64,000 bases of DNA from Hofstenia miamia (GCA_004352715.1 SCFE01000090.1:1245048-1309047); one strand, 5' to 3'; numbered from the stretch's first letter, positions 24,250-37,749 are shown. Notes: generated by a model not told the origin, from the sequence alone. Made by a program: numbers and translations.

Positions 24250-25942
24250 TTGCTTAGAAAATGTTGTCATCAAATATAATTATGTTGCTATAAGTTCGGA
24301 TTCTTAAAGTTTTTAGTCAACATTTTAGATAAAGGATTACTTCAGAAAGTACGCTATAAATAAACCTTGGCAAAAAATTTGCATTTGCATTGTAGAGTCA
24401 AATATTTTAATTTGGAAATCAATATTTGATTAGGAATATTACTATATTTGAATAGACGGTTTTTGCACATGCTTTAGGAGTAAGGTGCATGCACATATGT
24501 GTACATTAGGAAAACATGAATTCTCTATGGAATTTTAATTCAATCTTCTGAAAACGAGCAAGATTTAGTATACAAATATATATCATATTGGAAAACCATC
24601 ATTAACAGAGTTTGTTTATCATTATTTACCGAAATTCTTGCTTTTCAGTTGATTAAATATTTAACTTAAGAGCATCAAAATTTCAAGTTATATTCAAAGA
24701 AAGGTTATCAGCACTATAAGACCGCGCAGTTTTCAAATTTACTTTATAGTTCCGTTGCTGAAGGCAGGGTTATCAAATTCACTGCAAAGCATTTTTAGTG
24801 TAAGTATTTATAATTTTAGAACGCCTTAATTTGGTTTGTGAAATTAGAAAACGGGCTAGTTCTTTATGGTGAAAACAATTTTGGCCTTAGTAATATTTGG
24901 TTAAATTGAAACTTTGTGTTTACACTGGAATGGACATAACCAAAGCAAATACAGAAAGGCTATAATGGCAGGCCATCCAAGAGTCATTAAAGTCACATTT
25001 TTATTTATTGTTATATATTGTTTTTAAAGTACAGATTCTGTGTTTTAGTACACCAATATGTTAGTAGTAAGTAACGTTTAAAACATATAATGCTACATTG
25101 TGCATAATTTCTATGTTTAAGTATATTTGACTACTTTGAGTAATACAGTATTTCGGTAATAATTTATTAGTTCAATGAAGTGGCCATTGGCATTTTGCAA
25201 ACTGATATTAGGTAAAATTGAATTCGTTGTGGAGAAATTCAAATAGAAATTTTCACCTAGTGTTGCCTGCTGCTATAATGCAAGGCTTTGTTTCACAATG
25301 TATTTTAGGTTATTATTTTACTACTAGAGGCATTTACTAAACAAATTTACACAGAATGTTGTAATGACGTGGCGAATTTTCCATGAATGAATCGCTTGCA
25401 GATAGTCTGTTCACTCACAACTTCATTGCGCAACAGCATAGCAATTATTCCTCTTTACTGAAAATACTAGAAATCTAACAGTCTATTTTGACAATAAAAT
25501 AAGGCTATAACCCAGTTAAAAGACCTTGATTTTCATGAAGTGTCATTTAAAATTCAAGTTAGCTTGAAAAAAATTATATTTTACTGATTAATCACAATAG
25601 AATATTGGTTTCTAAGTTGTTGAGTATAATTATGAGATAAAAAAATTTTAATGTTAAAATGCTTTTCGCAATTGACAGGATTTTAAATCTTCAACCAAGC
25701 AATATCTGGAAATATATGATTGATAATCTCAATTTAAAAAACTAATGTATATATATTATATTTTTTAAATTTGGATGTGTAGAGTAATATTTTCAATTCA
25801 TATTAGAAATTTAAAGGTCATATTTGCCATTAAATTTAAGGATATATTTGAATAGTATAAGGTCATGTTCTTGAATGTCCTTATAATAAGATAAGTTTAC
25901 AGACCATCATTGTGATGAAACTAGTAAATTTTTAAACATCTG
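24250..25942. other. Gene-poor AT-rich sequence
   Basis: No coding or repeat signal that I can support. Confidence 0.4.
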
Positions 25943-25946
25943 TTAA

Positions 25947-26493
25947 CCCTAAGCAGCCTGGAGTTCTTTTTAGAGGACAAGCCATTTTATCACATTTACA
26001 AACTATTTTCTCAAAGCCTATTACCAAATTTAAAAATCTTGGGATATTAGTAGTTCTATAGGGGAACATTCTTTAATGCAATGAAAATTTCTATTAAATT
26101 CTATTGCTGTGGCAGAGGTTGTTGAAAAGATTAACACTTTTTCTTTGAACCTTTCGAATTTTTGAAAAAGATTTAAATTCTCACTATACCTAGTGTTCAT
26201 GTATTTAGAAGGTTTTGAGATCATAAGAGCAACAAAGTACTTTGACTGTTTCTTGATATGTGCAAAAATATTCCAAACCCCTCGAGGCGGGCAGTACGCA
26301 AAGTCAGAGGTCGCGGGGCCAAAGAGGACAGAACTAACGCATGGATTTAGAGCGAAAAAGAAACAGAAGATTCTCTTCTATCATGTGGTTGTTTCAGATT
26401 GAGCACAGGTTTAATAGTTTTTGAGCTATAAGCGTTTAAAACTTGTTCATAATCTCATGAAAACTTTTTAAAAATCCCTGGGGTGTTTAAGGT
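25947..26493. mobile_element. piggyBac-like MITE, copy 2 (547 bp)
   Basis: Flanked by TTAA at 25943-25946 and 26494-26497. Left end CCCTAAGCAGCCTGGAG and reverse-complemented right end CCTTAAACACCCCAGGG. It is in the same orientation as copy 1 and shares most of its sequence, with a deletion near the left end relative to copy 1. The short open frame at 26193-26402 lies inside the repeat and is not preserved in copy 1, so it is not taken as a gene. Confidence 0.7.
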
Positions 26494-26497
26494 TAAT

Positions 26498-29400
26498 ATT
26501 GCATAAATTGGTTGGATTTATTCTTGACATTATCTTTTACCAACTTACATAGAAGTTACCAATGAGTTCAATACAAGCTTAACATATTTACGTCTTGATT
26601 TCTTGCAAAAAATTCAATTACAACAACATTTATTAATGAAAAACTTCATTGCCTTGAATTACGCAGGCGAAGTTACTGAGAACATCGTTTTGACCCAAAT
26701 TCCTCATTTCAAAATTTACTACAAAGAGGAAATTGCTTCAATCGAACTATTGGAGTAAATCTTTATAATTTGCGAAGAAAGTTGTTTATCTAAACAAATT
26801 ATAATATAAACATTTTATACTAAATTAATGTGCCATCGAGCAGAACAAACGTTGGCCCACATATTCTACTGTCACGTAATATACTGAATGTGTTTGATTT
26901 CTCAACAACGTTTATTTTTAGATAAACAATGCAATCCCATAAAACTAAATTTCAGTTAGATGAATAAAAACGCTTTATCTTAATGCAGACTTATTTGGGA
27001 ATTAAACAAAAGGACTCTTAATGTCTGGACTGGAAGCTAAGAACGTGAAGGCGGATTTTGACGAATCAAATTAGTAAAATTCATTAGAGTAATAGCAAAT
27101 GGCAGCAAACACAGTTTAATTTGATTTGTCAAAATCCGCTTTGGAATTAAGCATATGAATGAATTAGTGCATGTAATTAAAGTGACATAATCAGTCTATT
27201 CTAATGGGCAAATAGACAGAAAATGCAGTGGTAATATCTTTATTAATTAACTGGTTAGTTTTAATGAATTATCCATTTAAGTAATGTGAAAATTATCAAT
27301 TTGTTGTTTATTCAAATATTGAATAGTTTCTTTTGATAAAAATTCAAATGTTTAAAAGTGTTTTCTTTGTATTTGCTTCCATGCGACTAAATGAGAAATA
27401 ATGTGCTTGAATTTAAGCATATTTGAGAAATTCATTCATATATAAATAGATCATAATCTGAATTGAAAGCAAAAGTCTAACTAATAGACAGGATAATTGT
27501 GCAAAAATTGGTTAATTCAAAAGACTGGACTTTGAACGAAAAATTTAAGTGGAACATTGAACTGGGGCCACAAAGAAATCGAAACTGGATTTCAGAATAT
27601 TATTTATTTTTTTGCAAATTTTGGAGAAAATAGAGGGAAGATGTATTACCTAGGTCCCGAATTAGGATCTAACAAAATAATTATGTCCACGGTCACAGTG
27701 AAGGCTGTTATACGAAATAGAACATTTTGCCAAGAAAAATAGCAATTTTTAAAAATTACCATAATTATATAACCGACTAATATTTTGAGCTGATCGTAAT
27801 TCAATAACTAGAGGATGTTTTGCGAATTCATGTGCAAAAATAATTTTGGGCTATATATACCAGTACATATTTTGCTGATATCATTCATTGAAAATTCTAT
27901 TTTCAGGAAAATTTTCACACTTTTTTGTGCAAAAATAGGCCAAGGTCAAGATAATTCATTATATATCAAAAATATTTCCTCGAACAAAACCTATCTAACT
28001 ATCATAGAAGCCAACTTTTAAAAGTAATATTTGAAAAATGGTTTAATTAAGGGTGGCGGGTTCCCACATTACATCTGTTAGTATTTTTCCACCCTAACGA
28101 TTACAAATAACTTGTGACCAGACCGCATCGGATTGATCGGTTTTCCGCCCTGGCTTGTAATTATCCACTAGTTATAATTACACACAAAACGTATTGCTAT
28201 ATTCACGACTCTTTCAATAAAATATTATGTAATTGCGCTTATGAATAAGTATATAGATTAAACATAATTATTACAGTTGTAGATAAATTTAAAAAATCAG
28301 TTTCTCTATGTAGCATTCTACCAATCATATGGGAATTAGCAAAATCTGCTAATGTGGGTGTTAAGGCAGTGAAATGATGTCATTTAAAAGATGTCTCTAA
28401 ACTAATTGTTTCCCATTTACCTCTCAAAGATTTCTCATTACATTCTATGATATTTTTTGGGCTTTGATGAAATACCTGCCTTTGATTGCTCTTCTTCTGA
28501 ATTAATCCACAGTGTGACATAAAACTTCTCCAATTTTTGCTCGAATGTAAAATTGTCCGAAAAAATTAATTCAGAGAATGTATCTGTTCTCAAATTATGG
28601 GTGCAGCTGTAGATTTAAAAATTTCACATCTGCAAACAGTAATTAGATGAAATGAATAAATTATTGCATTATTTCTAAAGCAATTAAAACCTAAATTGTT
28701 CAATTTTGTCCATTATTTTCATAAGTGCCAGTATTGTATAGACAATTGTGTAGGTTAAATCAGTCAAAAAAAGTTATATAGTTATCTGTTCTCAAATTGA
28801 ATTTTTGACAATATATGGATCATTTTTGTACAACTTTTACAACTAGATATAAATTGTATCAATTGATGTCTAAACTTTTTTTTTGTTCAAGAATTTAAGG
28901 AAGTTTTTTATAGAGTAACATTGATTTTACCGCAATATTATTTTACCTGCAAAGAACATAATAGCAATGTAGCTTCTAACTAGTGCAATAAAGTCAGATT
29001 TAAGCAAAACTTGAAGTCAAAAAAATTTTTTCTTTAATAAAGTTTACCTTAAACCCAAAAATTGTATACATTATTTGAAGCATTCAAGTAGGTTAAGTAT
29101 CGACAGATGTATTAGTACAATGTTGTTATATCTCTTTTCTAATCTAACAAATTTCATAAATTTTGAAATATAGCTTTGCATTTCCCAAAATTTCCATTTT
29201 GCTTAGCCCATTTTTTCTTGTGAATTTGACAATAACATAAATTATTGCACGGTTTAAGAACATTATTGAAGTTTGAAAATTTTAAAAATGGAAGAATGCA
29301 ACTCAAATATAGCTAAATTTATATTTTTTTTAACATTTACATATACTTGCATTTAGATAATTGCCTATGCATTTTTGTTGAAATGCTACTAATCTTGCCC

Positions 29401-30039
29401 ACTCTAAAATACTACCTATGTATGGTTGTGTATGATTCATTCAATGTCAATTTATTAAAAAAAGTAGGAAAATTCGCCCTCATTACATAAATATCTATTA
29501 TAAAAAATTGCTGTTATGTGTATTTAGGCAACTAAACTGAATTCAAATCTGTATTAAGTCCTGCATGCATTCTACTAAAAACACACACAAACAAATAATT
29601 TTAATACAATAATTATAATAACATTTCTTCGTTCTTATTTAAGAAGGAAACCACTTAATTTTTTAACTTAATTCAACCATGTTCTATTACTTTTGATATA
29701 ATAATTGTATTTTGATATTTCAAGGAATATTATATTGTAAATAACGAGGAAAGTATGGCCAACAGAGTTTTAAATGGAGTGCCTATCTCGGTTGTTTTCA
29801 ATCCTAATATTTTTGTCGGCCGGCATGAAACTTGCACTGAAAATTTGAATAAGGAAAAGTTTTGCATGACTACCAAGTCTCATAGCATTTACTTTGTGAC
29901 GGAGTAAACTTCAGCAATTTTAATTGTCGAGGACGTCTACTATATTAATAATTTCAGGCCTGTTTCTGGTCTATGAATCTTAGAAAATATCAAGCCAGAC
30001 TCTGCCACTATTAAATTTTGAAAACATGGTATTCTATTT
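26498..30039. other. Gene-poor AT-rich sequence with one small hairpin
   Basis: Frames such as 27557-27742 and 27815-28021 show no known motif. A hairpin at 27051-27139 is listed separately. I see no other feature. Confidence 0.4.
27051..27139. repeat. 23-bp inverted repeat, hairpin of about 89 nt
   Basis: Left arm 27051-27073 (starting GCGGATTTTGAC) and right arm 27117-27139 are reverse complements with one mismatch, with a 43-nt loop. The size is compatible with a microRNA precursor or a tiny foldback element; sequence alone cannot decide. Confidence 0.6.
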
Positions 30040-30047
30040 TTCATAAA

Positions 30048-31391
30048 TAGGGCGGTTAAAAGTCAATAAAGTCAACTTTTAGATTACCTCAAGAAAACGC
30101 CTGAAACGTGTAAACATAGGGTTCTTTTAGGGTAGCCCAGCTCAATAAAAAATTTTTAGATCAACTAAAAGTCAACGTTTGTTGATTTTCTGTCACAACG
30201 TTTCTTGCTGCTGATATTACATGGAAAAAATTAAGTCATCCGGCGATGAAAAAGTTGTTTATATCCGTTGAAAAGCCCTTGCCTTCTGTGAGCAAATTTT
30301 GTGGCATGATTGGCTCAATTACTCAGAAAAATCAACAGGACATATGTTTAAAATTATACGGCAAAGATGTATTTTTTTATCAAAGAAACAGACGGCCTGA
30401 AGTATTGACACAATTCTTGGCGGTTGTATTAAAGAACCTGAGAAAACCTATATGCTAAAATGCGAATTTTTTCATTCGCACCAAATGTCCAGACAATTAT
30501 TCAAAATTTTGACAATTGTGCATGAGCACAACACACAAAGAAAAAACATTGTTTTTTGCTTTCTGTTTCTTTTTCGTATATAAAGTGTGCGGGTGGATCT
30601 ATGAAACAGCTTTATCCACGCCTATTCGACGTTACGTGCTTCTCATATTTGTTTCACAACATTGCATTAAAGATAAAAAAACCACTATTCAGAATTTGAC
30701 AATCTGATTGTGTGTATCAAACAGGCAACGTTGAAAAACAGAACTTCAAGGGACTTTTCGACGAAATTGGTCAACCTCCATCACCAGTTGTGACCCGTTG
30801 GGGATCTGGGCTCTTTTGCTGCCCTTTATTATACTGACAGTCTACCTCGTGCAAAGGAGATTGTGTCGCTGTTTGAAGGGTCCAGCGTGATTGCGTTGAA
30901 AGCAAAAGAAAGTGTGACTAAGTCGGATCTTACGCGGCAATTAGCAGAAATTAAAGAATGCTTCACTGGACTGTCAACCTTACCAATAAAATTCGAAGAT
31001 ACATTTTGTACAATTAAAGAAGCATGGATAAGTCTCCGAAATTTAAAGTTTATTAACGATACCGTTGGTGTTAAACACTACATTGTGTCAAGGCTAAAAA
31101 TCAGATTCCAGGCATATCATTGTTGAAAATTCTCCATCCGTATGTGAAGAGTTCCAGTCGTGTCAACCGAGTTCGAGATCTGTCGAGCGCAGTTTTTCAA
31201 TGCTGAAAACTTATTGCAAAAAAATCGGTGCTTTCTTGAGACTAATTTTGGCAAATACATGCGTTTAAATTATAATCTAAAGTCTGAATAAATGTTTTTA
31301 CTGCTGATTTTTTTGAGTCAACAAAAAGTCAACTTTTGGGATCGTTAGAGCAACTTTGCAACTTTTTTAGGTAAACAAAAAAATCCCCCTA
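30048..31391 (+). mobile_element. hAT transposon, internally deleted, 1344 bp
   Basis: The left end reads TAGGGCGGTTAAAAG and the reverse-complemented right end TAGGGGGATTTTTTTG. The flanking 8-mers TTCATAAA (30040-30047) and GTCATAAA (31392-31399) match at seven of eight positions, a convincing hAT target duplication. Repeated AAGTCAAC words sit near both ends (30055-30175 and 31316-31340). Transposase pieces lie inside in the plus orientation. A full autonomous hAT is usually over 2 kb, so much of the gene is missing. Confidence 0.75.
30180..31300 (+). pseudogene. hAT transposase remnant
   Basis: Family-typical pieces appear in order. Near 30205-30290 is AADI.WKKLSHPAMKKL, resembling the 'aDIP..K..HP..R.FL' block. 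At 30745-30803 is QPPSPVVTRWG (TRWG at 30792-30803), a core hAT motif. At 30806-31126, after a frameshift, YYTDSLPRAKEIVSLFEGSS follows. At 31182-31210 is SVERSFSMLK, the C-terminal dimerisation motif, then KYMRLNYN. This protein would cut and rejoin the element ends. Frameshifts and stops prevent translation, and the segment between the first and second blocks is short and unclear. Confidence 0.7.
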
Positions 31392-31946
31392 GTCATAAAT
31401 AAATATTTAAGGAGACTATTTTATGAACTAGTGTTCTCATGAACTGGAAGACATTTTCTTAATGTTGTTTTTGAAAAGATACATGTTAAAGTAAGAGCTG
31501 CTCCAAAGGAGAAAAGAATTGTATGCTTAAACATAAAATATAACATTACGTAAATGAGATTGAATTAATAATTAAAAGAGGATAAAAATAACAAAAGATG
31601 TCTGCGAATAATTTAATTGGAATAATCTATAAAATATTCCCATTCAATGAAGTTGAATTACAATAATAGAACAACGATTATTTCATTCGTTTTTACTCAA
31701 TTCCGTTGCCAATCAATGAAATCGGTTTTAGCAAGTATCTTGGGATTTTTCTAATTAGTGCGAAGAATTGTCCTCCATTATAAAGTGCTTCGCAAAATAC
31801 TATTTTTATCAGTGAAAGTCCGTTTTGTTCATCTTGGGATATTAATACGCTTAGACCCACTAGTGTGTGTAATCACATGTATTGATGGACATTTGTTATA
31901 AAAATTTATTTCGATTTTTTCAAAACTGCCAAATCCCACATAAATA

Positions 31947-32246
31947 CGGACTTGTCAACGAGCCGAAATTTTTTGATTATGTTCGGCTCGGTTCGTCACT
32001 TAGAACCTTTCAATGAGGCTCGTTCTAGCTCCACAATTTTTTTAAAAATATTGGGCTCTCAGAATTGTTCACATAACTGTTCCTATTACTTAAAAAACAT
32101 TTTAAGAAGACTATGAGTAAGGTATAATGAATGAAAAATAAAGCATCTCTATAATCAGATCAACAAGTAGAACTATAAATTTGCTTTACTTAAAAAAAGG
32201 CTCGTTTTGGGCTAGTTGTATATCTAATGCCTCGTTGAAAAGCCTG
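31947..32246. mobile_element. hAT-like MITE with GGCTCG repeats, 300 bp
   Basis: Left end CGGACTTGTCAACGAGCC and reverse-complemented right end CAGGCTTTTCAACGAGGC are inverted repeats. Flanking 8-mers CATAAATA (31939-31946) and CATATGTA (32247-32254) match at six of eight positions. GGCTCG/CGAGCC words cluster near both ends (31970-32030 and 32198-32240). No coding sequence. Confidence 0.5.
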
Positions 32247-32254
32247 CATATGTA

Positions 32255-33979
32255 AAATTCATATTATCAGGAAATCTAAATCCAATGCCAACATAGATGA
32301 TTCACAAGTATTTTTAATGTATACAGTCCCATTGAGATGTGCTGTATGAAAAAACAAATTTCGGGTGGTTTCGCATCGTGGATAATTTTATTTATTTTGG
32401 GAGGTATCAAACTTACGGAAATTCTTGAAGGTCTGTTGTTGATGCTAAGAAACTGCCGAAAAGCTTAGCACAAAATATATTTCCGTTGAATAATGAATCA
32501 TTCCATTATGTTTCATTCAGAAACTGCACAATTTTAACAAATACCACCGAGAAACTTAATTTACGATGATAATTATGCATGTATAGCAAAAGCGGCGTTA
32601 ATTACAAAAAAGAGAAACACGCCGTTTTTGGAAACGCTATTTTGTTTAAAATGTTGATAGTATTTTATGTTTTATAGTTTCCTCCAATAATTTTCGAACT
32701 CATAGTGATTCTGATTTTCTAGAAATTTTGACACCACTGTCACGTTATTCTCATTTGATTACGACTAAAAAATAGAGCACAAAAAGCAAAAATGCTATTA
32801 ATGCATCATTGACAAAATGTTTTAGAAATGATGTTCATAATTGGTAGGTTTTGCAGAACCATTATTTTATTGGTCTTGATCCCATTAATTCCAATGAGAT
32901 TTGGACCTAGTCCCATGAAGCATTTATATTTACAGAATACCATGTGGTCTCACTGTATACCTTTTATTTTGTCCAAAATTATTAGTAATATTATGAAATC
33001 TTTGGTCCCGAGTCCTTCCCATTCCCAAATTAGTCTCAGTCCTCATTCACACTGAAATCTTATGTTCAAGGTCCCAGACCTATATGACTTAATGGTTCTG
33101 TTGAACCCTAGTTCATAGCTATGCCTTTTTTCATATAGATATTTAAGAAAGCACGAGTCTAACTCGATATAAGTGCAACAGATTTGAATTCATGATTTAT
33201 TATACACGTATTTTGGGTCATTTGAAGTAATTTTTGTTCTTCATTTTGACGCTAACTTCATTATTCATAGCATGAGTTAACTTTGGAGATTTTCAATAAT
33301 TTAAATGGTTAATAGTAGTGAACGAAAACATAATTAGCAGAAAGTTAAAAAGGCTTATTCACAATTGTATTTTAGATTTTAGCAGTTTAGTTTAATCTGT
33401 ATTCAACCTGTTCAGGTTCTCATGAATAATGTATCAGATGAAAGCGATTACACTCAATCATTACGTATTCCAACAATTGATCATGCAGCAATGAAATTTA
33501 ATCCACTTGTTGGATGCTTTGAAATATACTCAATTCAAAGAAATTCCTGTAGATAAAACTGAATTGTTTAGGTTAACAAGGGTGGATTTCCTGTCAACTA
33601 TTTGCACCTTAAAAATTTTGAAACTCCTCTGAAAATCATTCATAAACTTAGTTGAAACTTTTAATTTACGCTAAAATAAACTTCACAAGAAACGGAGAAA
33701 TTAGTCTGTATATGTATGTAAATCCGTGCAAAACAAGATGGGGCAGGGTAAAATAGGCTTATATCTTCTTATTCACGGCTGCTTTCAGGAACATAACAAA
33801 TTAATGTCCCATTTTCGGTTTTTAGCACCCGAATCAATTTTTGCAAAGCTAATTCAAATTTCACATTAGTTTATTATAAATGCTTTAGTTTCAAATCTAT
33901 TCACTTAAAGTTTTTCCCTAGATATACATGGTATGTAAAATACCTCAAAAATATAAAAATCAAAATAATTATTTAAAGT

Positions 33980-34017
<38 letters not shown>

Positions 34018-37000
34018 TTGTTACCAAAATTTAATGGGATTTCTGCAAACACTATACATTAGTATTTCTGAAACCCTTGATTACTCTAATACAAGAACTA
34101 AAGTTTTGAAATTCTAAGCATAAATAAAAATTATTAAATGTCTTTTTTCGTCTGGAAATTATAATGAATTTAAATTTTTACGGAATATTTGTTTTATCTT
34201 TAATTCAACCAAGACCTAATAGAACTTAATTTCTTGATACATTTCACAACAAGAAAATTCATCAGATGCAACCTGCTCATTAATAATTCCGCATCAATAA
34301 TTAATAATAATCTTCAGGGGAGATTCATTGGAATGAAATAATTGATGATCCGTCATTGAGACAAATTCAAATAAACGACAAACTCCACAGAAAAGTGATT
34401 TCATTATTCCTATGTAACTGTTTTAACCACAATAATAATGAAATGATAGTATAGTTTTATAAGACAATGCAAAATTATTGGAATATTAGGACCAGGGGAA
34501 TTTAGATGACAATACTTTTTATCGTATTTTGAGCATTGTAAGTTGGTAATCTTATATTCCAAAAATATTGGAAATCCTTCTACTCAGCATTTATATTTAA
34601 AGTAACTGTTGTCGACTTGGTTTGTTCATGTGTGATTTCTGTTTATTTCACCACGTGCAGTTTTTAAACTATTAACCAACTTTGCTTTCATTAATTTGCC
34701 GGCAACCCATAAATGTTAAATAATTCTATTTTTACAAATTAAATGTAAGTAAGCATATTCAGTAAAGTTAAAATTTTTATTTTTTCTTTATCTTTTTTGT
34801 TTTTTATTTGATGTGTTCATTGATTATGCATAACTACATATTAGTTTTAATATTAAGCAGGCTGACACTATAATTGCACGAAAAGGCTTGAGTGCATGTC
34901 AAAAATTGGTAAGTTAATTTAGAATTTACAAATTTGCAAATGTTTTTCAAAATAAAGTCTTTTAGGAGAAATTATCTTTTAAGTGCTCAATTGATTAGCA
35001 ACGCTTTGTTAACCCTGGTGCTAGATTGCATCAAAAAAGCCAAACTTTTGAATGGTAGTATCTCTGATTAGAATCAACAACGTAGTCAAAAGGCGCCTGG
35101 GTGCGACCTGCCCACTTCAAAAAAATACAGCTATTCTGAGATTTCGAAAATGATGCAGCACCTCAAAAATTTTGTAGCAAACATGATTTTTGTAATATTT
35201 AGCAAATGAAATAATATTACTTTGATTAAATGATTTAATTATATCACCTTGGTTACATGTCATGTGCATTGAAAACATGCGGTCAACATTATCATTCTAT
35301 GTTATGTATGAAAAGCAGATATCCTTTGGTGTACAGCGACTATTTTGGAATTTTGATCTCCATCAATTCATTTAATATTTATTACGTCGTTGTTGGTTAG
35401 GATATATCAATGGTGCTTTCCAAAGTAGAAAAACTAAAATATTAAATAATAAGACTAAATTAGATATATTATGGCAAGCTGTCTACAACAGCTAAAGGCA
35501 CATAGTGGAGGCTCAGTCTTAAATAGGATGCGCCCTTCAACTGATTTATGAACACATTGCTCTAACAAACCGTAATAATCGCAGTATGCTCAGGAACATC
35601 TTATTTTATCCATTGTCTAGGGGTAAACATTCACTGCATTGTCATTTTAATGGATGGAAGCTTATAAAGGGTTTCCCCACTAATGTGGTTGCTTGTTGAT
35701 GTACAATATTTTTAAAAAAAATATCAATCAAAGCTACGTTCATCTATGTCAGCAAGCAGAAGATCTGATCTTAAGCACAATATTTTATGATATAAATAAT
35801 AGACTTTACAACTTTTCATATTTTTATGTTTTTTGCTACATTAGATACAAACCGTAAATTTTGAAAAATTTGAGTAAATTCGCAAATTATTTTGAATACT
35901 TAACGTCATTGAATTCTAGAGTAAGAATAAATAGTACCTGTATGCCTAATCTACAAATATATGTCAGTGGCAATTACTAAAAACTATTGTTATATTAATT
36001 GATTAGATTATATATACATAATTACATTTTTCGTTAATTATACAAATAAAAATTTTCACAAGTGTCAGTGTAAAAGACTATATTTACAATCGTTTTGAAG
36101 CAATGGCTTCGAAAAACGTTCATTAACTTATTTTAATTGTCCTTAATTTACTGCTATTAACTCAATTTAAGAGTGACATAAACTATATAAATTTCCTTTA
36201 CTAGTAACTGCAAAGTACATGTAACTTACAGTAGTTATTACACTTAATGAAAATACAAACTTGTTCTTTTAATGAATGTAATTAATTGCTAAATTTCGGG
36301 AATTCCACATTTTAGATGTAGAATACTTCAAGTATATACACGTATATTGCAACTTGGTACTCAGAAGACTATTAATCTTTTGGCTTCATAATTCTTAGAT
36401 TATATTTTATACATATGAATATTCAGAAACTAGATATATATGGTGATATACTGTTTAATCAGCGATAAAATTGTGAATTTGGGGAGCAAGAAACATAGTA
36501 ACACTAGACCCTTCAAATGTCTCAGAATCGACTCAAATTAAAATTTTGATTAAAAACAATAGCAGATCTATGCACCACTAAATATACTGATAATCTCTTT
36601 AAATTTGTATTTGTAATTTTTTTCAATTTTTTACATAATTTTTTATTTTGAAATATTCTATGAAAAAGAGTAGTGACATATTTCTAGTGTTAAGAAAATA
36701 TGCTTGAGACAAAGAGTTTGTTAGTGTTACTTAAGATCTACATCTACAGTTTGAATAAATATTGTTGCAACAAAGTCATCCATTTGTTGTCTTGTTGTTT
36801 TTTATTGGTTTTTTATTTATATAACGATTTTGGCAGCTTTTAATAGTAATTTCATAAGATTTATTACTTCGTAGTATTCAAAAACGTATTTTGCAAATTG
36901 TACCCTTTAATATAATTTTGCTAAAGCATATTATTTAAAAAAATACAGTATTGATATAAATTTATTAATATTATCGGATTAATTTATTAATTAAAATAAT

Positions 37001-37563
37001 TAATGTCGCAGATGTCAAGTTGGAAAGTTTTTTTTTAACAATCTTAGGTTTTTTACTTACCGCAATTGTTAAATTTTAAAAGCGCTTTTATTCAAATATT
37101 CAGACGCTGCTTTTTCAGATATATAACTTGTTACAGAATTAGCAACAATATTTGTAAATTATGGATGAAATTAAGTATTTTATTTTTTGATTAGATATTA
37201 GTTGTAATTGTGTAAAAACTGGATTTTGTAACTTAGAATAGAAATGAATTTTTTTATAAAAAAGATTTGTTGGGTGCAACATTGCAATAGATAGAGAACT
37301 CAAATCTATTAATATGCATATATATATATATATTTATATATAATTATGTGCACTAGCATTTAGTTTACAATAAATCATTTATTTCTAAGATGCATTATTT
37401 TTATTAATTCTGGAATGAAATTGATTTTTTTAATATTTCGAATTTGTTCTTCTGTTTCTGTTTCAGTTTTTGTACACTTTTATTCATTTTAAATGACAAG
37501 GATTTTTACAAAATTAATAACATTTCAAATTTGTAAACTCAAGATTTTATAAAAAGTTCAATT
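32255..37563. other. Gene-poor AT-rich sequence
   Basis: No coding frame resembles a known protein. It would contain intron sequence if the exon at 37569-37749 belongs to a gene continuing leftward on the minus strand. A (TA)16 run lies at 33984-34015. At 32870-33110 there are repeated CCnAGTCC-like words of unknown origin. Confidence 0.4.
33984..34015. repeat. (TA)16 microsatellite
   Basis: Uninterrupted TA dinucleotides. Confidence 0.95.
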
Positions 37564-37568
37564 CTTAC

Positions 37569-37749
37569 CTAAAACGTTCTTTAATCGTCGAGAGTAATAG
37601 AGAACTGCAAGGACAAATATACTTCCAAAAAGCCCTGAAATGATGAGGGTAGACAGCCATAGCAGATCGATCCCTCCAATGAAGAGAAGGAATCCTGCTG
37701 AAGTGTTTGTATATGACGATGCATTTGTTGAAATGTTAGAAAACAACAT
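37569..37749 (-). CDS. Candidate first coding exon of a class A GPCR-like receptor (partial)
   Basis: Reading from the ATG at 37747-37749 gives 60 codons, ending at a strong splice donor, AG|GTAAG (37564-37570), in phase 1. The N-terminus has three N-glycosylation sequons (NIS, NAS, NTS, residues 5-17). A hydrophobic segment follows, then LFGSIFVLAVLYYSRRLKN (residues 40-58). This matches TM1 and the first intracellular loop of rhodopsin-family receptors, where the motif is GNxxV; here the conserved Asn is Ser (residue 43). Basic residues after the helix fit the positive-inside rule. Without a splice the frame stops nine bases after the donor GT. No following exon was recognised in the window, so the gene would extend beyond it or across a long intron. 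A different single-pass membrane protein is possible. Confidence 0.45.

Noticed and set aside
28050-28153. Possible 105-bp hAT MITE (GGGTGGCGGGTT ... GCCCTG)
   Set aside because: The ends match poorly and the flanking 8-mers do not agree.
35010-35030. TTAACCCTGGTG, a piggyBac-like left end
   Set aside because: No matching right end with TTAA was found.
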